This document shows positions 25,153-34,416 of a DNA stretch of 64,000 bases, piece after piece (the stretch's first letter is position 1; the number at the start of each line of letters is the position of its first letter). Origin of the DNA: Coprococcus_C hominis. Its GTDB lineage: Bacteria > Bacillota > Clostridia > Lachnospirales > Lachnospiraceae. Below the pieces are notes generated by a model that was not told the origin of the DNA, made no database searches, and worked only from the letters and a program-made list of their open reading frames with translations. The DNA is taken from assembly GCF_020687505.1 (NCBI RefSeq), contig NZ_JAJEQT010000010.1. One strand, given 5' to 3'. Made by a program: the position numbers and the translations under genes.

Positions 25153-25193
25153 ATAAACACGGTGTGTGTTTGCTCCTATGCATAAGGCGGAAA

Positions 25194-25500
25194 ATGGCGT
25201 TTCTGGTTCCGACATTGCTTGGGTATATCGATAAGACAAAAAAACAGATGATTATAAATGAAGCTCGGGATGTCTGGGGTGCCTCGCAGGCAGCCTTGAC
25301 AGAATGCTACGGATTGCACCCGGAAAGCTTTGAGGCTTCCTGTAAGTTTACTTCGTCCATAGGTGGAAGGAACGTGAAAAATCTGGGAAGAATATCGAAC
25401 GGTGCCCTTGGAGCTTTGCAGAAAGATCCGGACGATACGGTGGAAGCGGGAACATCCAGCCGCAGGATTGCCTGCTATCCTGGGAATAATAAACGATCGG
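25194..25500 (+). pseudogene. Remnant of a type IV pilin-like (prepilin) gene
   Basis: The reading frame from 25194 gives AFLVPTLLGYIDKTKKQMII, which is the second half of a type IV pilin N-terminal helix, followed by ASQAALTECYGLHPESFEAS. The leader peptide, the GFTLxE cleavage region and the start are missing, and the frame runs on into the antisense of the AraC gene without a proper end. The fragment lies right after the MATE gene and fills most of the 25153-25529 gap. End position approximate. Confidence 0.5.
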
Positions 25501-25529
25501 ATGACAGTACGGAGAATAATTCGCCTGTA

Positions 25530-26432
25530 TTACCTTTGCATATGTTTGTTCCGATAGGCTTTGGGCGTACAACACATAATTTCTTTAAATTTGCGAATAA
25601 AATAACTGACATTTTCAAATCCGCAATCCAGTGCGATATCAAGCACTGGATTGTTTGTCGTTTCAAGCAGAATACATGCCTTTTGAATGCGGTAATTAAG
25701 CAGATACTGAATCGGAGAAACACCTGCAATATCTTTGAAAAAACGGCAGAGGTACTGGCTGTTGCATGGGATGGTATCCGCCAGGTCCTGCAATGTGATC
25801 GGCTGGTTATAATTATGCTCCATATAAGAGATGACAGACTTATAGTTCTGTATTTTCTTTTGGTTTGTCTGTGCGTGTGCATTTTGGACTGATTGCATGA
25901 GATTGGCTGTATAAATGGATGATATAATATCGAGAATCAGTAGTTTGCTTGTCATATACCAGCAGGAATCCATTTCTGCGGCAGTATCCATAAGAGCCTT
26001 GATTTTAGGTGAAAGGGCGGCATGGATGGATGAACCGCAATGGTAGATATTTGGCAATAGAGCCAGTTGGTTTATCAGTGGTCTGATACATTTTTCCTGC
26101 ATTTCATCTTCATAGGAAAAATCCAGAATACACGGGTCGAATAAGATTACGTTGTGCTTGGTATCGGAGGAATTCCCCTTGATCTGATGCAGGTCGCCGG
26201 GATTCAGGATACAGATATCTCCTTGTGATAAAGTAAAGCTCTGCAGATTGATTTCAAATTCAAAGCTCCCCTTCTCAATATAGAGAATTTCCATATAGTG
26301 GTGCCAGTGGCGCGCAACAAAGAAATATTCCGGATAGGGTGTACCGGCCCCGGTATCAAAATGTAATTTGGAAATAGGATGTTCTTTTGTTCCGTAATGA
26401 ATATTTTCTTTTAGAGAAATGTCCTGGTTCAT
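25530..26432 (-). CDS. AraC family transcriptional regulator with cupin domain
   Basis: A 300-residue regulator. The N-terminal cupin-type sensing domain (HWHHYMEILYIEKGSFEFEI, GDICILNPGDLHQI) is followed by two C-terminal AraC HTH motifs (about residues 205-295), ending in the typical GFENVSYFIRKFKEIMCCTP. It is divergent from the GH31/GH13 genes, so it probably activates them in response to an alpha-glucoside. AAGGAACG precedes the ATG on the minus strand. The intergenic palindrome at 26500-26520 is a candidate operator. Confidence 0.9.
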   Translation of the reverse strand: MNQDISLKENIHYGTKEHPISKLHFDTGAGTPYPEYFFVARHWHHYMEILYIEKGSFEFEINLQSFTLSQGDICILNPGDLHQIKGNSSDTKHNVILFDPCILDFSYEDEMQEKCIRPLINQLALLPNIYHCGSSIHAALSPKIKALMDTAAEMDSCWYMTSKLLILDIISSIYTANLMQSVQNAHAQTNQKKIQNYKSVISYMEHNYNQPITLQDLADTIPCNSQYLCRFFKDIAGVSPIQYLLNYRIQKACILLETTNNPVLDIALDCGFENVSYFIRKFKEIMCCTPKAYRNKHMQR

Positions 26433-26499
26433 ATCGTATAATCGTTCCTTTTTTGTAAGTAGACTCGTGCCAGACCTGTGCCTGCATAAGTTCTTATAG

Positions 26500-26520
26500 T
26501 TAAAATATGCTATATTTTAA
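26500..26520. promoter_or_regulatory. Perfect palindrome between AraC and GH31 genes
   Basis: TTAAAATAT and ATATTTTAA form 9-bp arms around GCT. It sits about 70 bp from the AraC start and 115 bp from the GH31 start, so it could be a regulator site shared by the divergent genes, though it is AT-rich. Confidence 0.4.
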
Positions 26521-26635
26521 GAAAAGTCAATATTGTGTCATAAAATAACGAAGATAATGCAAGAATATTAGCTTGCTTGACAATATAATGATATTAACAA
26601 AACGCAGGACAAAACAATCGGAAGGAGAATGCGAA

Positions 26636-28639
26636 ATGATTAAAAAATATACCTATGGAACCCCGTTTCCAACAGAGTCAGTGACAGAGCGATTTGCAGC
26701 ATCGAAAGGAATGCCGGAGTTTGGCGTCATTCATTTACAGGAAGGATTTTCTTTCACTTATAAGCTTCGTGATGAGGATGTCGTATATGGACTCGGTGAA
26801 GCAAACCGTAGCATCAACAAACGCGGCTACCAGTATATCAGCAACAATTCAGATAATCCCCATCATCATGAAGATGTATATTCGCTGTATGCTGCGCATA
26901 ATTTTATTATCGTGTCAGGGGAGCAGACGTTTGGACTTTACTTTGATTATCCGTCAACGCTCACCTTTGATGTCGGTTACACAAGATCGGACGAGCTTCA
27001 TATCTTCTGTGAAAGGGCAGATCTGGATCTGTATGTTATTACAGGCGAAAATCCATACGATATTACAAAGCAGTTTCGGAAGATGATTGGCAGAAGCTAT
27101 ATTGCGCCGAAATTCGCGTTTGGATTCGGGCAGAGCCGCTGGGGATATAAAACGCCGGAGGATTTTGTTGCGGTGGCAGAAAAATACAGGGAAAATCATA
27201 TTCCGTTAGATATGGTTTATATGGATATTGACTATATGGATAACTATAAAGATTTTACGGTAAATGAGGAGTTCCGTGATTTCCCGCAGTACGTAGAGAA
27301 CCTGAAGAAGGATCATATCCGGCTTGTTCCGATCATTGATGCAGGCGTAAAAATCGAAGAGGGATATGATGTATACGAGGAAGGAGTCGAGAAGAATTAT
27401 TTCTGTAAGAGACAGGACGGAAGTGATTTCGTAGCCGCTGTCTGGCCCGGATATACACATTTTCCGGATGTATTAAATCCAGATGCCAGAAAATGGTTTG
27501 GAGAGAAATATAAGCGCCTGACGGATGCCGGCATAGAGGGATTTTGGAACGATATGAATGAACCGGCGATATTTTTTACACCGGAGGGTGTAAAAGATGT
27601 AAAGGAAGCGATGAAAGCGTTCATAGACAAAGAGGAAACCGTGCAGGACGTATGGGCAATCGGGGCGCAGGTGACCGGTCTTGCGAACAACGCGGAAGAT
27701 TATGCATCTATGTATCACAATGTAGATGGCAAGATGGTGCGGCATGATCAGGTGCACAATCTGTTCGGATATAACATGACGCGTGCAGCGGGGGAAGGAC
27801 TCCGTGAGATTTCGCCGGATAAGCGTTGCCTGTTGTTCTCACGTTCATCCTACATTGGAATGCATCGCTACGGTGGAATCTGGACCGGCGATAATAAATC
27901 CTGGTGGTCACATATTCTGCTGAATCTGAAGATGCTGCCATCCTTAAACATGTGTGGGTTCTTATATACCGGTGCCGATCTGGGTGGTTTTGGCTGTAAC
28001 ACGACACGGGATCTGCTGCTCCGCTGGCTGGCACTCGGTGTATTTACGCCGCTTATGCGGGATCATACCTGCGAGAATACAAGAGAACAGGAATGTTACC
28101 AGTTTGAACACATGGAGGATTTCCGGCATATAATCGGTGTGCGGTATCGGTTGATTCCGTATATTTACAGCGAATATATGAAGGCTGCACTGACCGATGA
28201 CATGATGTTTAAGCCGCTTGCATTTGAGTACCCGGAAGATCGGATGGCTGTAAATGTGGAAGATCAGTTGATGCTCGGAAATGAAATCATGATCGCACCT
28301 GTGTATACGCAGAATGCAATCGGCAGATATGTGTACCTGCCGGAAGCGATGATGCTTGTCCGTTTTTGCCCGGACGGAAAAATCGAACAGACGGAAATGC
28401 CGAAGGGACATCATTTTGTCGAGGTTCCGTTGAACGAGGTTATATTATTTATCCGTCAAGGCAAGTGCATTCCGCTTGTGGATGCCGCAGAGTGCGTGGA
28501 TGAGATTGATATGGACAGCCTGCAGCTGATTGGATATGCGAATAGCACCTATCAGTTATATGACGATGACGGTTATACGAGGGCATATGATCTGGAAAAG
28601 TCAACCGTCTGGTTGAAGAAGGAAGGGAGAAAGCAGTAG
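26636..28639 (+). CDS. Glycoside hydrolase family 31 alpha-glucosidase
   Basis: A 667-residue cytoplasmic enzyme (no signal peptide) of GH31. It has the N-terminal beta-sandwich domain, then the barrel with the nucleophile segment GFWNDMNEPAIF (about residue 305) and the acid/base segment GIWTGDNKSWW. The C terminus has beta domains ending DDDGYTRAY. It likely releases glucose from the non-reducing end of alpha-glucosides. The start at 26636 follows GGAAGGAG. The GH13 gene starts 12-24 bp downstream, so the two form one unit for intracellular oligosaccharide breakdown under the divergent AraC gene. Confidence 0.9.
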   Translation: MIKKYTYGTPFPTESVTERFAASKGMPEFGVIHLQEGFSFTYKLRDEDVVYGLGEANRSINKRGYQYISNNSDNPHHHEDVYSLYAAHNFIIVSGEQTFGLYFDYPSTLTFDVGYTRSDELHIFCERADLDLYVITGENPYDITKQFRKMIGRSYIAPKFAFGFGQSRWGYKTPEDFVAVAEKYRENHIPLDMVYMDIDYMDNYKDFTVNEEFRDFPQYVENLKKDHIRLVPIIDAGVKIEEGYDVYEEGVEKNYFCKRQDGSDFVAAVWPGYTHFPDVLNPDARKWFGEKYKRLTDAGIEGFWNDMNEPAIFFTPEGVKDVKEAMKAFIDKEETVQDVWAIGAQVTGLANNAEDYASMYHNVDGKMVRHDQVHNLFGYNMTRAAGEGLREISPDKRCLLFSRSSYIGMHRYGGIWTGDNKSWWSHILLNLKMLPSLNMCGFLYTGADLGGFGCNTTRDLLLRWLALGVFTPLMRDHTCENTREQECYQFEHMEDFRHIIGVRYRLIPYIYSEYMKAALTDDMMFKPLAFEYPEDRMAVNVEDQLMLGNEIMIAPVYTQNAIGRYVYLPEAMMLVRFCPDGKIEQTEMPKGHHFVEVPLNEVILFIRQGKCIPLVDAAECVDEIDMDSLQLIGYANSTYQLYDDDGYTRAYDLEKSTVWLKKEGRKQ

Positions 28640-28663
28640 AGAGAAACTGCAGTGAAAACTAGG

Positions 28664-30343
28664 ATGAAGAAAACGTGGTGGAAAGAAGCAGTTGTGTATC
28701 AAATTTACCCGAGAAGTTTTAAGGATTCTAACGGGGATGGAATTGGAGATTTAAATGGTATCACAGAGAAGCTTGAGTATCTGAAGGAATTAGGCATTGA
28801 TGTGATCTGGCTGTCGCCAGTGTATCAGTCTCCAAACGATGATAATGGATATGATATCAGTGATTATCAGGCGATAATGCGTGATTTTGGTACGATGGAG
28901 GATTACGACAAGCTATTGGCTCGTGCACATGAGCTTGGAATCAAAATTATGATGGATCTGGTCGTCAATCATACATCGGACGCACATGCATGGTTTGTAG
29001 AAAGTCGAAAGAGCGTGGATAATCCGTATCGCGATTTTTATATCTGGCGACCTGCAAAAGCGGATGGCAGTGCACCGAATAACTGGGGATCTGTATTTAG
29101 TGGTTCTGCATGGGAATACGATGCACAGACGGATATGTATTATCTGCATCTGTTTTCAAAACGTCAACCGGACTTGAATTGGGATAACCCGGAGGTGCGA
29201 CAGCGGGTATTTGAGATGATGAATTGGTGGTGTGAAAAGGGCATTGATGGATTCCGGATGGATGTCATCAGTCTGATTTCAAAGGATATGGAATTTCCGG
29301 ATGGCGTGCCGGGAGAGACTGGTTATGCAGCAAATACTGCGGCAAATGGACCACATGTGCATGAATATTTGCAGGAAATGAATCAGAAGGTTTTGTCACA
29401 CTATGATCTGATCACGGTTGGGGAGGCATCCGGTGTTACCGTTGAAGAGGCTATGAAATATGCAAATGCGGATGGTACGGAGCTGAATATGGTATTCCAG
29501 TTCGAGCATGTTGGCGAAGGGAGAACAACCGCAGAGAATCATTATGGAAAATGGGATAGTGAGAAAATGCCTCTTCCGGAATGGAAGGCATGTCTGTCCA
29601 AATGGCAGACAGGACTTGCTGGTAAAGCATGGAACAGTTTGTATCTGTCAAACCATGACCAGCCGCGGTCGGTTTCACGGTATGGAAATGACAGTAAGGC
29701 ATATCGGGAGATATCGGCAAAGATGCTTGCAACCTGTCTGCATATGATGCAGGGAACTCCATATGTGTATCAGGGCGAAGAACTGGGAATGACCAACGCT
29801 TATTTTGACAATCTCGAGGATTACCGGGATATTGAAAGTATCAATGCTTACCGGGAGTTGACTGAGAATTGTGGGGTTTCCCATGATGAAATGATGGGAT
29901 ATCTAAAGAAGATCGGCCGTGACAACGCCAGAACGCCGATGCAGTGGGATGACAGTGCGAATGCGGGATTCACAACGGGTATTCCATGGATTCGTGTCAA
30001 TCCGAATTTCCAGGAGATCAATGCACAAAGACAAGTTGGAGATCCGGAGTCTGTATTCTCCTACTACAAGGAGTTGATCCGCCTGCGTCATGAGAATGCA
30101 ATTATTGTGTATGGAGATTATGAATTGCTTGAGCCGGAACATAAGGATTTATTCATTTATCGAAGAAGCCTGGAAGATGCGAATTTAACTGTGATATGTA
30201 ATTTTTCAGATCATGAAGTTACGATTCCGGAAACGGTACAAAAATGCATCTCGAAAGATTCGACAATCCTGATTGGTAATTATAAACAGCATACAACAGG
30301 GAAAATGAAACCGTATGAGGCAATTGTCTGGCAAAATAAATAG
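28664..30343 (+). CDS. GH13 alpha-glucosidase / oligo-1,6-glucosidase
   Basis: A 559-residue cytoplasmic GH13 enzyme. The four conserved regions are visible: DLVVNHTS, GFRMDVISL (nucleophile Asp), TVGEASG (acid Glu) and SNHDQPR (third acid). The start WWKEAVVYQIYPRSFKDSNG is typical of the oligo-1,6-glucosidase/alpha-glucosidase subgroup. It probably cleaves isomalto- or malto-oligosaccharides together with the GH31 enzyme upstream. I chose ATG 28664; an in-frame GTG at 28652 is possible and adds four residues. A terminator follows at 30366-30407. Confidence 0.9.
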   Translation: MKKTWWKEAVVYQIYPRSFKDSNGDGIGDLNGITEKLEYLKELGIDVIWLSPVYQSPNDDNGYDISDYQAIMRDFGTMEDYDKLLARAHELGIKIMMDLVVNHTSDAHAWFVESRKSVDNPYRDFYIWRPAKADGSAPNNWGSVFSGSAWEYDAQTDMYYLHLFSKRQPDLNWDNPEVRQRVFEMMNWWCEKGIDGFRMDVISLISKDMEFPDGVPGETGYAANTAANGPHVHEYLQEMNQKVLSHYDLITVGEASGVTVEEAMKYANADGTELNMVFQFEHVGEGRTTAENHYGKWDSEKMPLPEWKACLSKWQTGLAGKAWNSLYLSNHDQPRSVSRYGNDSKAYREISAKMLATCLHMMQGTPYVYQGEELGMTNAYFDNLEDYRDIESINAYRELTENCGVSHDEMMGYLKKIGRDNARTPMQWDDSANAGFTTGIPWIRVNPNFQEINAQRQVGDPESVFSYYKELIRLRHENAIIVYGDYELLEPEHKDLFIYRRSLEDANLTVICNFSDHEVTIPETVQKCISKDSTILIGNYKQHTTGKMKPYEAIVWQNK

Positions 30344-30365
30344 CTCTAAATTACTAGAATAAAAA

Positions 30366-30407
30366 TACCACAGCTACTTGACAATACAAAGTAGCTGTGG
30401 TATTTTC
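30366..30407 (+). terminator. Terminator after the glucosidase operon, overlapping PadR operator 1
   Basis: TACCACAGCTACTT pairs with AAGTAGCTGTGGTA and is followed by TTTTC. The same DNA contains TTGACA (30378-30383) and TATTTT (30401-30406), a possible padR promoter with a 17-bp spacer. Confidence 0.65.
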
Positions 30408-30436
30408 TTGCCATACTACTTGGCGATACAAAGTAG
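30374..30436 (+). promoter_or_regulatory. Two PadR-type operators 42 bp apart
   Basis: The dyad CTACTTG...ACAAAGTAG occurs at 30374-30394 and again at 30416-30436, with only two differences in the centre. The spacing of 42 bp equals four helical turns. Both sit before the PadR gene, which fits cooperative autorepression. Confidence 0.65.
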
Positions 30437-30494
30437 AAAGGCAGGATACGCTTTGGAAGAAATACGAAAACTGCCTCATAACGGAGGAACTATC

Positions 30495-30818
30495 ATGATA
30501 GATACACAATTAATGAAAGGAATTCTGGAAGGATGCGTGCTATCGGTGATTGCAGAGCATGAGACGTATGGCTATGAGATTCTGCAACGGCTGACGGAAT
30601 CCGGATTCACCGAGCTTGCCGAAGGAACGATGTATCCGGTGCTCACGCGGCTGGAGAAGAACGGCTATATCCAATGCCGCAAAGAGAAATCACCGCTCGG
30701 GCCGATCCGAAAATATTATTCGGTGACCGATGCAGGAACAAAGCATCTGAAGGAATTCCGCGAGAGTTATAAGAGCATTACGGAAAGTGCGAAGAAAATA
30801 TTAAGGATGGAGGAGTGA
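30495..30818 (+). CDS. PadR family transcriptional regulator
   Basis: A 107-residue winged-helix repressor. The family signature is clear: LMKGILEGCVLSVIAEHETYGYEI at the N terminus, EGTMYPVLTRLEKNGYI as recognition helix and wing, then RKYYSVTDAGTKHL. The start at 30495 follows GGAGG. The next gene starts 5 bp after its stop, a standard PadR plus membrane-protein pair. It likely represses its own operon through the duplicated dyads upstream, and perhaps also the UvrA-like gene downstream. Confidence 0.9.
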   Translation: MIDTQLMKGILEGCVLSVIAEHETYGYEILQRLTESGFTELAEGTMYPVLTRLEKNGYIQCRKEKSPLGPIRKYYSVTDAGTKHLKEFRESYKSITESAKKILRMEE

Positions 30819-30823
30819 GGCGG

Positions 30824-31468
30824 ATGAAAGCAGATTATATTTTATTACAGGATAGGCTGAAAGGAGAATACAAAGATGCATTTCAGAAGGTACAGATGTA
30901 CAGCACAAGCAATCTGATCGGCGAAGATACCGAGAGTGAACTGATGATGGAACTGCTCGACCATATGCTTATGGCGCAGGAGGAAGGCAAACCGGTTTCG
31001 ACGATTGTCGGAGATGATATCGAGGGATTCTGTGAGATTTTTTTCAGTGAGTACAAGCTTGGCAACCGGTTCGTAGATTTTCTGAAGACGCTATATCGTA
31101 TGGCTTGGATTATGCTGGTCTTTGCAATTCTGGATCTTGTCATCGGAGATGGCGCGCTGTCGGGCAGCGATATCGGTGCCATTGGTGCTATTGTGCTCGG
31201 TGGACTGAGTGGTAGTTTGTCGATTCTGATTATATATCTTCTGATCCGACCACTTGTGAAGAAGCGGAAGGTAAACGCGACCGCGCTCAATGCCATCTAT
31301 ATTGTTCTGTTGTTTGCCAGCGTTATAATTACTTGTGTACTTGCCAACCGGTATTCCATCAATGTGCCGGCGTGGGTTGCAGTTACGCTTCCGACCGTTT
31401 ACATCGTCGTATATTATATCGTAAATGCAGTTACGAACTATAAGAAAAATGAACGGCGCAGGAGATAA
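30824..31468 (+). CDS. DUF1048/DUF1700-like membrane protein
   Basis: A 214-residue protein with a helical soluble N-terminal half (DRLKGEYKDAFQKVQMY... GDDIEGFCEIFFSEYKLG) and four C-terminal membrane segments. The N-terminal part resembles DUF1048, and proteins of this layout are commonly PadR partners. GGAG lies in the end of the PadR gene before ATG 30824. Function unknown, perhaps envelope-stress sensing. Confidence 0.7.
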   Translation: MKADYILLQDRLKGEYKDAFQKVQMYSTSNLIGEDTESELMMELLDHMLMAQEEGKPVSTIVGDDIEGFCEIFFSEYKLGNRFVDFLKTLYRMAWIMLVFAILDLVIGDGALSGSDIGAIGAIVLGGLSGSLSILIIYLLIRPLVKKRKVNATALNAIYIVLLFASVIITCVLANRYSINVPAWVAVTLPTVYIVVYYIVNAVTNYKKNERRRR

Positions 31469-31498
31469 GGACAGACACCATTATCCGAAGAAGAATTC

Positions 31499-31792
31499 AT
31501 GGAGAAGCTGGATAAGCAGTACGATTACCGAAGAAGTTTGATTATGAATGTGCTTGTATTTTCTGTCTGCACATTTGGCGTTTTATTGATGGAGCTGGTG
31601 CTTGCGGCACCACCGATGAAGGAATTTGCATGGCATGCGGCAATCCTTATCCTATGTGAGAGCGGCGTGTGTGTATTTTACAGCAACAGCGGAAAGAATG
31701 CATGTGCAACCTATGCGAAGATGCGTGCACGGATGAAGGCGGAGAACTTGACACTTGCGGAGTATGTCGCGAAGGGCGGCACGGCGGAATAA
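31499..31792 (+). CDS. Small membrane protein downstream of the PadR pair
   Basis: A 97-residue protein with two hydrophobic segments (about residues 13-32 and 43-60) and a basic helical tail (KMRARMKAENLTLAEYVAKG). The in-frame codons upstream of the ATG, directly after the previous stop, also read like protein (TPLSEEEFMEKLDKQYD), so the real start may be a non-standard upstream codon or the gene may once have been joined to the previous one. Not recognised; co-transcribed with the PadR operon by position. Confidence 0.55.
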   Translation: MEKLDKQYDYRRSLIMNVLVFSVCTFGVLLMELVLAAPPMKEFAWHAAILILCESGVCVFYSNSGKNACATYAKMRARMKAENLTLAEYVAKGGTAE

Positions 31793-31844
31793 AAAAATTA
31801 GAAATACAGATTGATTGGATCGTTGGACGAAAAGAGGAACGAAC

Positions 31845-34334
31845 ATGACGGAGAATGAACCGAAGAAGATTGTAGTACGAGGCGCAAACGTACATAATTT
31901 GAAGAATATCAATGTGGATGTGCCATTACATCAGATCGTTGGGATTGCAGGTGTGTCCGGATCGGGCAAATCATCACTTGCGCTTGGCGTGTTGTATGCT
32001 GAGGGTTCCAGACGATATCTGGAATCGTTGTCGACTTATACAAGGCGGCGGATGACCGGGGCGGCAAAGGCAAAGGTGGATGAAGTGTTATATGTACCGG
32101 CAGCACTGGCACTGCATCAGCGGCCGGGCATTCCGGGGATTCGCAGTACATTTGGAACCGGAACGGAGCTTTTGAACAGCCTGCGGTTGATGTATTCCCG
32201 GCTGGCATCCCATCGCTGCCCGAACGGACATTATGTGCCGCCCACATTAAAGGTGGCAGCAGAACAGGAGATTTTGTGTCCGGAGTGCGGGGCGAAGGTG
32301 CAGGCACCAAGTGCGGAGGAACTGGCATTTAATTCGCAGGGGGCGTGTCCGAACTGTGGCGGAACTGGCAGTGTCCGAACGGTGGATATTGATTCGCTTG
32401 TGCCGGATGATTCCATCAGCATTGACGATGGCGCCGTTGCACCTTGGAACAGTCTCATGTGGTCTTTGATGACAGATGTCTGCCGGGAGATGGGCGTGCG
32501 TACAGACGTTCCATTTCGTGAGCTGACGGAGCGGGAGAAAGACATTGTCTATCATGGACCGGCGGAGAAAAAGCATATTTTATATAAGGCGAAAAAATCG
32601 AATCAGGCGGGTGAACTTGATTTTACATATTACAATGCCATTTATACAGTGGAAAATGCCTTGGCGAAGGTGAAGGATGAAAAGGGCATGAAGCGTGTTG
32701 AGAAATTCCTTAAGGAAGAGGTATGTCCGGCATGTGGTGGCAGCCGGCTTTCTGAAGCGGCGCGGGCACCACGGCTGCGCGGAATTGGATTGGTTGAAGC
32801 CTGTAAGATGACGCTTGGGGAATTGGTCGACTGGGTAGCTGGTGTGCCGGATTCTTTGCCGGAGGAGATGCGGCCGATGGCAGAGGCAATCTGTGAGTCG
32901 TTCCAGACCGTAGCCAGACGGTTGATGGATTTGGGACTTTCTTATCTTTCGCTTGATCGTGTAGCATCTACACTTTCGACGGGGGAACGGCAGCGGATGC
33001 AGCTTGCACGCGCCGTGCGGAATCGTACAACCGGTGTATTATATGTATTGGACGAGCCGTCGATCGGACTGCATCCATCGAATATTCAAGGCTTGAATGC
33101 TGTTATGCATGACCTTGTTGCAGACGGAAATTCGGTGCTTCTGGTCGACCACGATACACAGATCTTATCGGAATCGGATTGGATTATTGAGATGGGACCA
33201 GAGGCAGGTGCCGGTGGTGGCTATGTGATCGCACAGGGTGATATTCCGCAGATTATCGCAAATCCGGATTCGATGATCGGACCATTTCTGGCGCGGAAGG
33301 CGGATATGCGTGTGCGCAAGCAGGCACGCGCGGAGGAAATGTTTGACTTTGGAGCACTGCATCTGTCGACGGATACGATTCACACGGTCAGACCGTTGGA
33401 AGTGGATATCCCGAAGGGGCGTCTGACTGTGGTAACCGGAGTGTCTGGTTCCGGAAAGACAACGATGGTTTTAGAAAGCCTGATTCCGGGCTTGGAAGCA
33501 TCTTTGCAGGAAGCCACGCTACCAGCACATGTAAAGCAGATTTCGGCAGAGGGAATCGCGCATGTGAAGTTGATTGACGCATCGCCAATCGGAATCAATG
33601 TGCGGTCGACAGTCGCAACGTATGCGAATGTACACGATGAACTGCGGAAGATATATGCAAAGACACCAGATGCGAAGGAAGCGGGCTATAAGGCAGGCGA
33701 TTTCTCCTATAATACCGGAAAGCTGCGATGTCCGGTGTGTGATGGAACAGGGCAAATCAGTCTTGATGTGCAATTCCTGCCGGATGTAGATGTACCATGT
33801 CCGGAATGCAACGGATCGCGGTATGGGAAGGAAGCATGGCAGATCGGCTATGAGACGAAACAGGGAGCGAAGTATTCCCTGCCACAGTTGATGGATATGG
33901 ATGTGAATACTGCGTTGGAAGCAGCGGCGGAGTGGAAGGTTGTGCGCCAGCGCCTGCAGGTATTGAAGAATCTGGGACTTGGTTACCTGACGCTGGGCGA
34001 GGAGACGCCGAGCCTGTCTGGTGGAGAGGCACAGCGGTTGAAGCTTGCCAGCGAGATGGGAAAAGGACAGGCAGATTCGGTCTTTGTATTCGATGAGCCA
34101 ACGATTGGGCTGCATCCGCTGGATGTGCAGACATTGCTTGGCGTATTTCAGGCGCTTGTCGATCAGGGTGCAACCGTGCTTGTGATCGAGCATGATTTAG
34201 ATGTGATCCGGAACGCCGACTATGTGATAGACATGGGACCGGGCGGTGGTGCCGCCGGTGGCCGTGTCGTTGCGGTTGGAACACCGAAGCAGATCGCAGC
34301 AAATAAAGACAGTATTACGGGAAAATATATTTAA
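31845..34334 (+). CDS. UvrA-like ABC ATPase (short, UvrA2-type)
   Basis: An 829-residue tandem ABC protein similar to excinuclease subunit UvrA but about 110 residues shorter than housekeeping UvrA. Two ATP sites are visible: GVSGSGKSSLALGV with LSTGERQRMQLARAV and VLDEPSIGLHP, and GVSGSGKTTMVLESL with LSGGEAQRLKLASEM and VFDEPTIGLHP. Zinc-binding cysteine pairs (CPECG/CPNCGG, CPACGG, CPVCDG/CPECNG) are present. Such short UvrA paralogues are linked to resistance to DNA-binding drugs. AGAGGAAC precedes ATG 31845. Its position after a PadR operon supports a drug-response role. Confidence 0.85.
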   Translation: MTENEPKKIVVRGANVHNLKNINVDVPLHQIVGIAGVSGSGKSSLALGVLYAEGSRRYLESLSTYTRRRMTGAAKAKVDEVLYVPAALALHQRPGIPGIRSTFGTGTELLNSLRLMYSRLASHRCPNGHYVPPTLKVAAEQEILCPECGAKVQAPSAEELAFNSQGACPNCGGTGSVRTVDIDSLVPDDSISIDDGAVAPWNSLMWSLMTDVCREMGVRTDVPFRELTEREKDIVYHGPAEKKHILYKAKKSNQAGELDFTYYNAIYTVENALAKVKDEKGMKRVEKFLKEEVCPACGGSRLSEAARAPRLRGIGLVEACKMTLGELVDWVAGVPDSLPEEMRPMAEAICESFQTVARRLMDLGLSYLSLDRVASTLSTGERQRMQLARAVRNRTTGVLYVLDEPSIGLHPSNIQGLNAVMHDLVADGNSVLLVDHDTQILSESDWIIEMGPEAGAGGGYVIAQGDIPQIIANPDSMIGPFLARKADMRVRKQARAEEMFDFGALHLSTDTIHTVRPLEVDIPKGRLTVVTGVSGSGKTTMVLESLIPGLEASLQEATLPAHVKQISAEGIAHVKLIDASPIGINVRSTVATYANVHDELRKIYAKTPDAKEAGYKAGDFSYNTGKLRCPVCDGTGQISLDVQFLPDVDVPCPECNGSRYGKEAWQIGYETKQGAKYSLPQLMDMDVNTALEAAAEWKVVRQRLQVLKNLGLGYLTLGEETPSLSGGEAQRLKLASEMGKGQADSVFVFDEPTIGLHPLDVQTLLGVFQALVDQGATVLVIEHDLDVIRNADYVIDMGPGGGAAGGRVVAVGTPKQIAANKDSITGKYI

Positions 34335-34349
34335 AGTCATAAATTCTCC

Positions 34350-34380
34350 TTGACTCTGCACTTGGTGCATGCTGTATAAA
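34350..34380 (+). promoter_or_regulatory. MerR-type promoter with 19-bp spacer
   Basis: TTGACT (34350-34355) and TATAAA (34375-34380) are 19 bp apart, longer than normal. A TGCAC-TTG-GTGCA dyad sits between them. This geometry is the hallmark of promoters activated by MerR-family regulators. No merR gene is close by. Confidence 0.6.
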
Positions 34381-34416
34381 TCGCATATAGACCAACACTG
34401 CGGGAGGGAAGAACAA

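Noticed and set aside
24900..25892. 330-residue plus-strand reading frame from the MATE gene into the AraC gene
   Set aside because: It overlaps the MATE coding region in another frame and then runs antisense through AraC; only the middle part (25194-25500) resembles a protein, as a pilin remnant.
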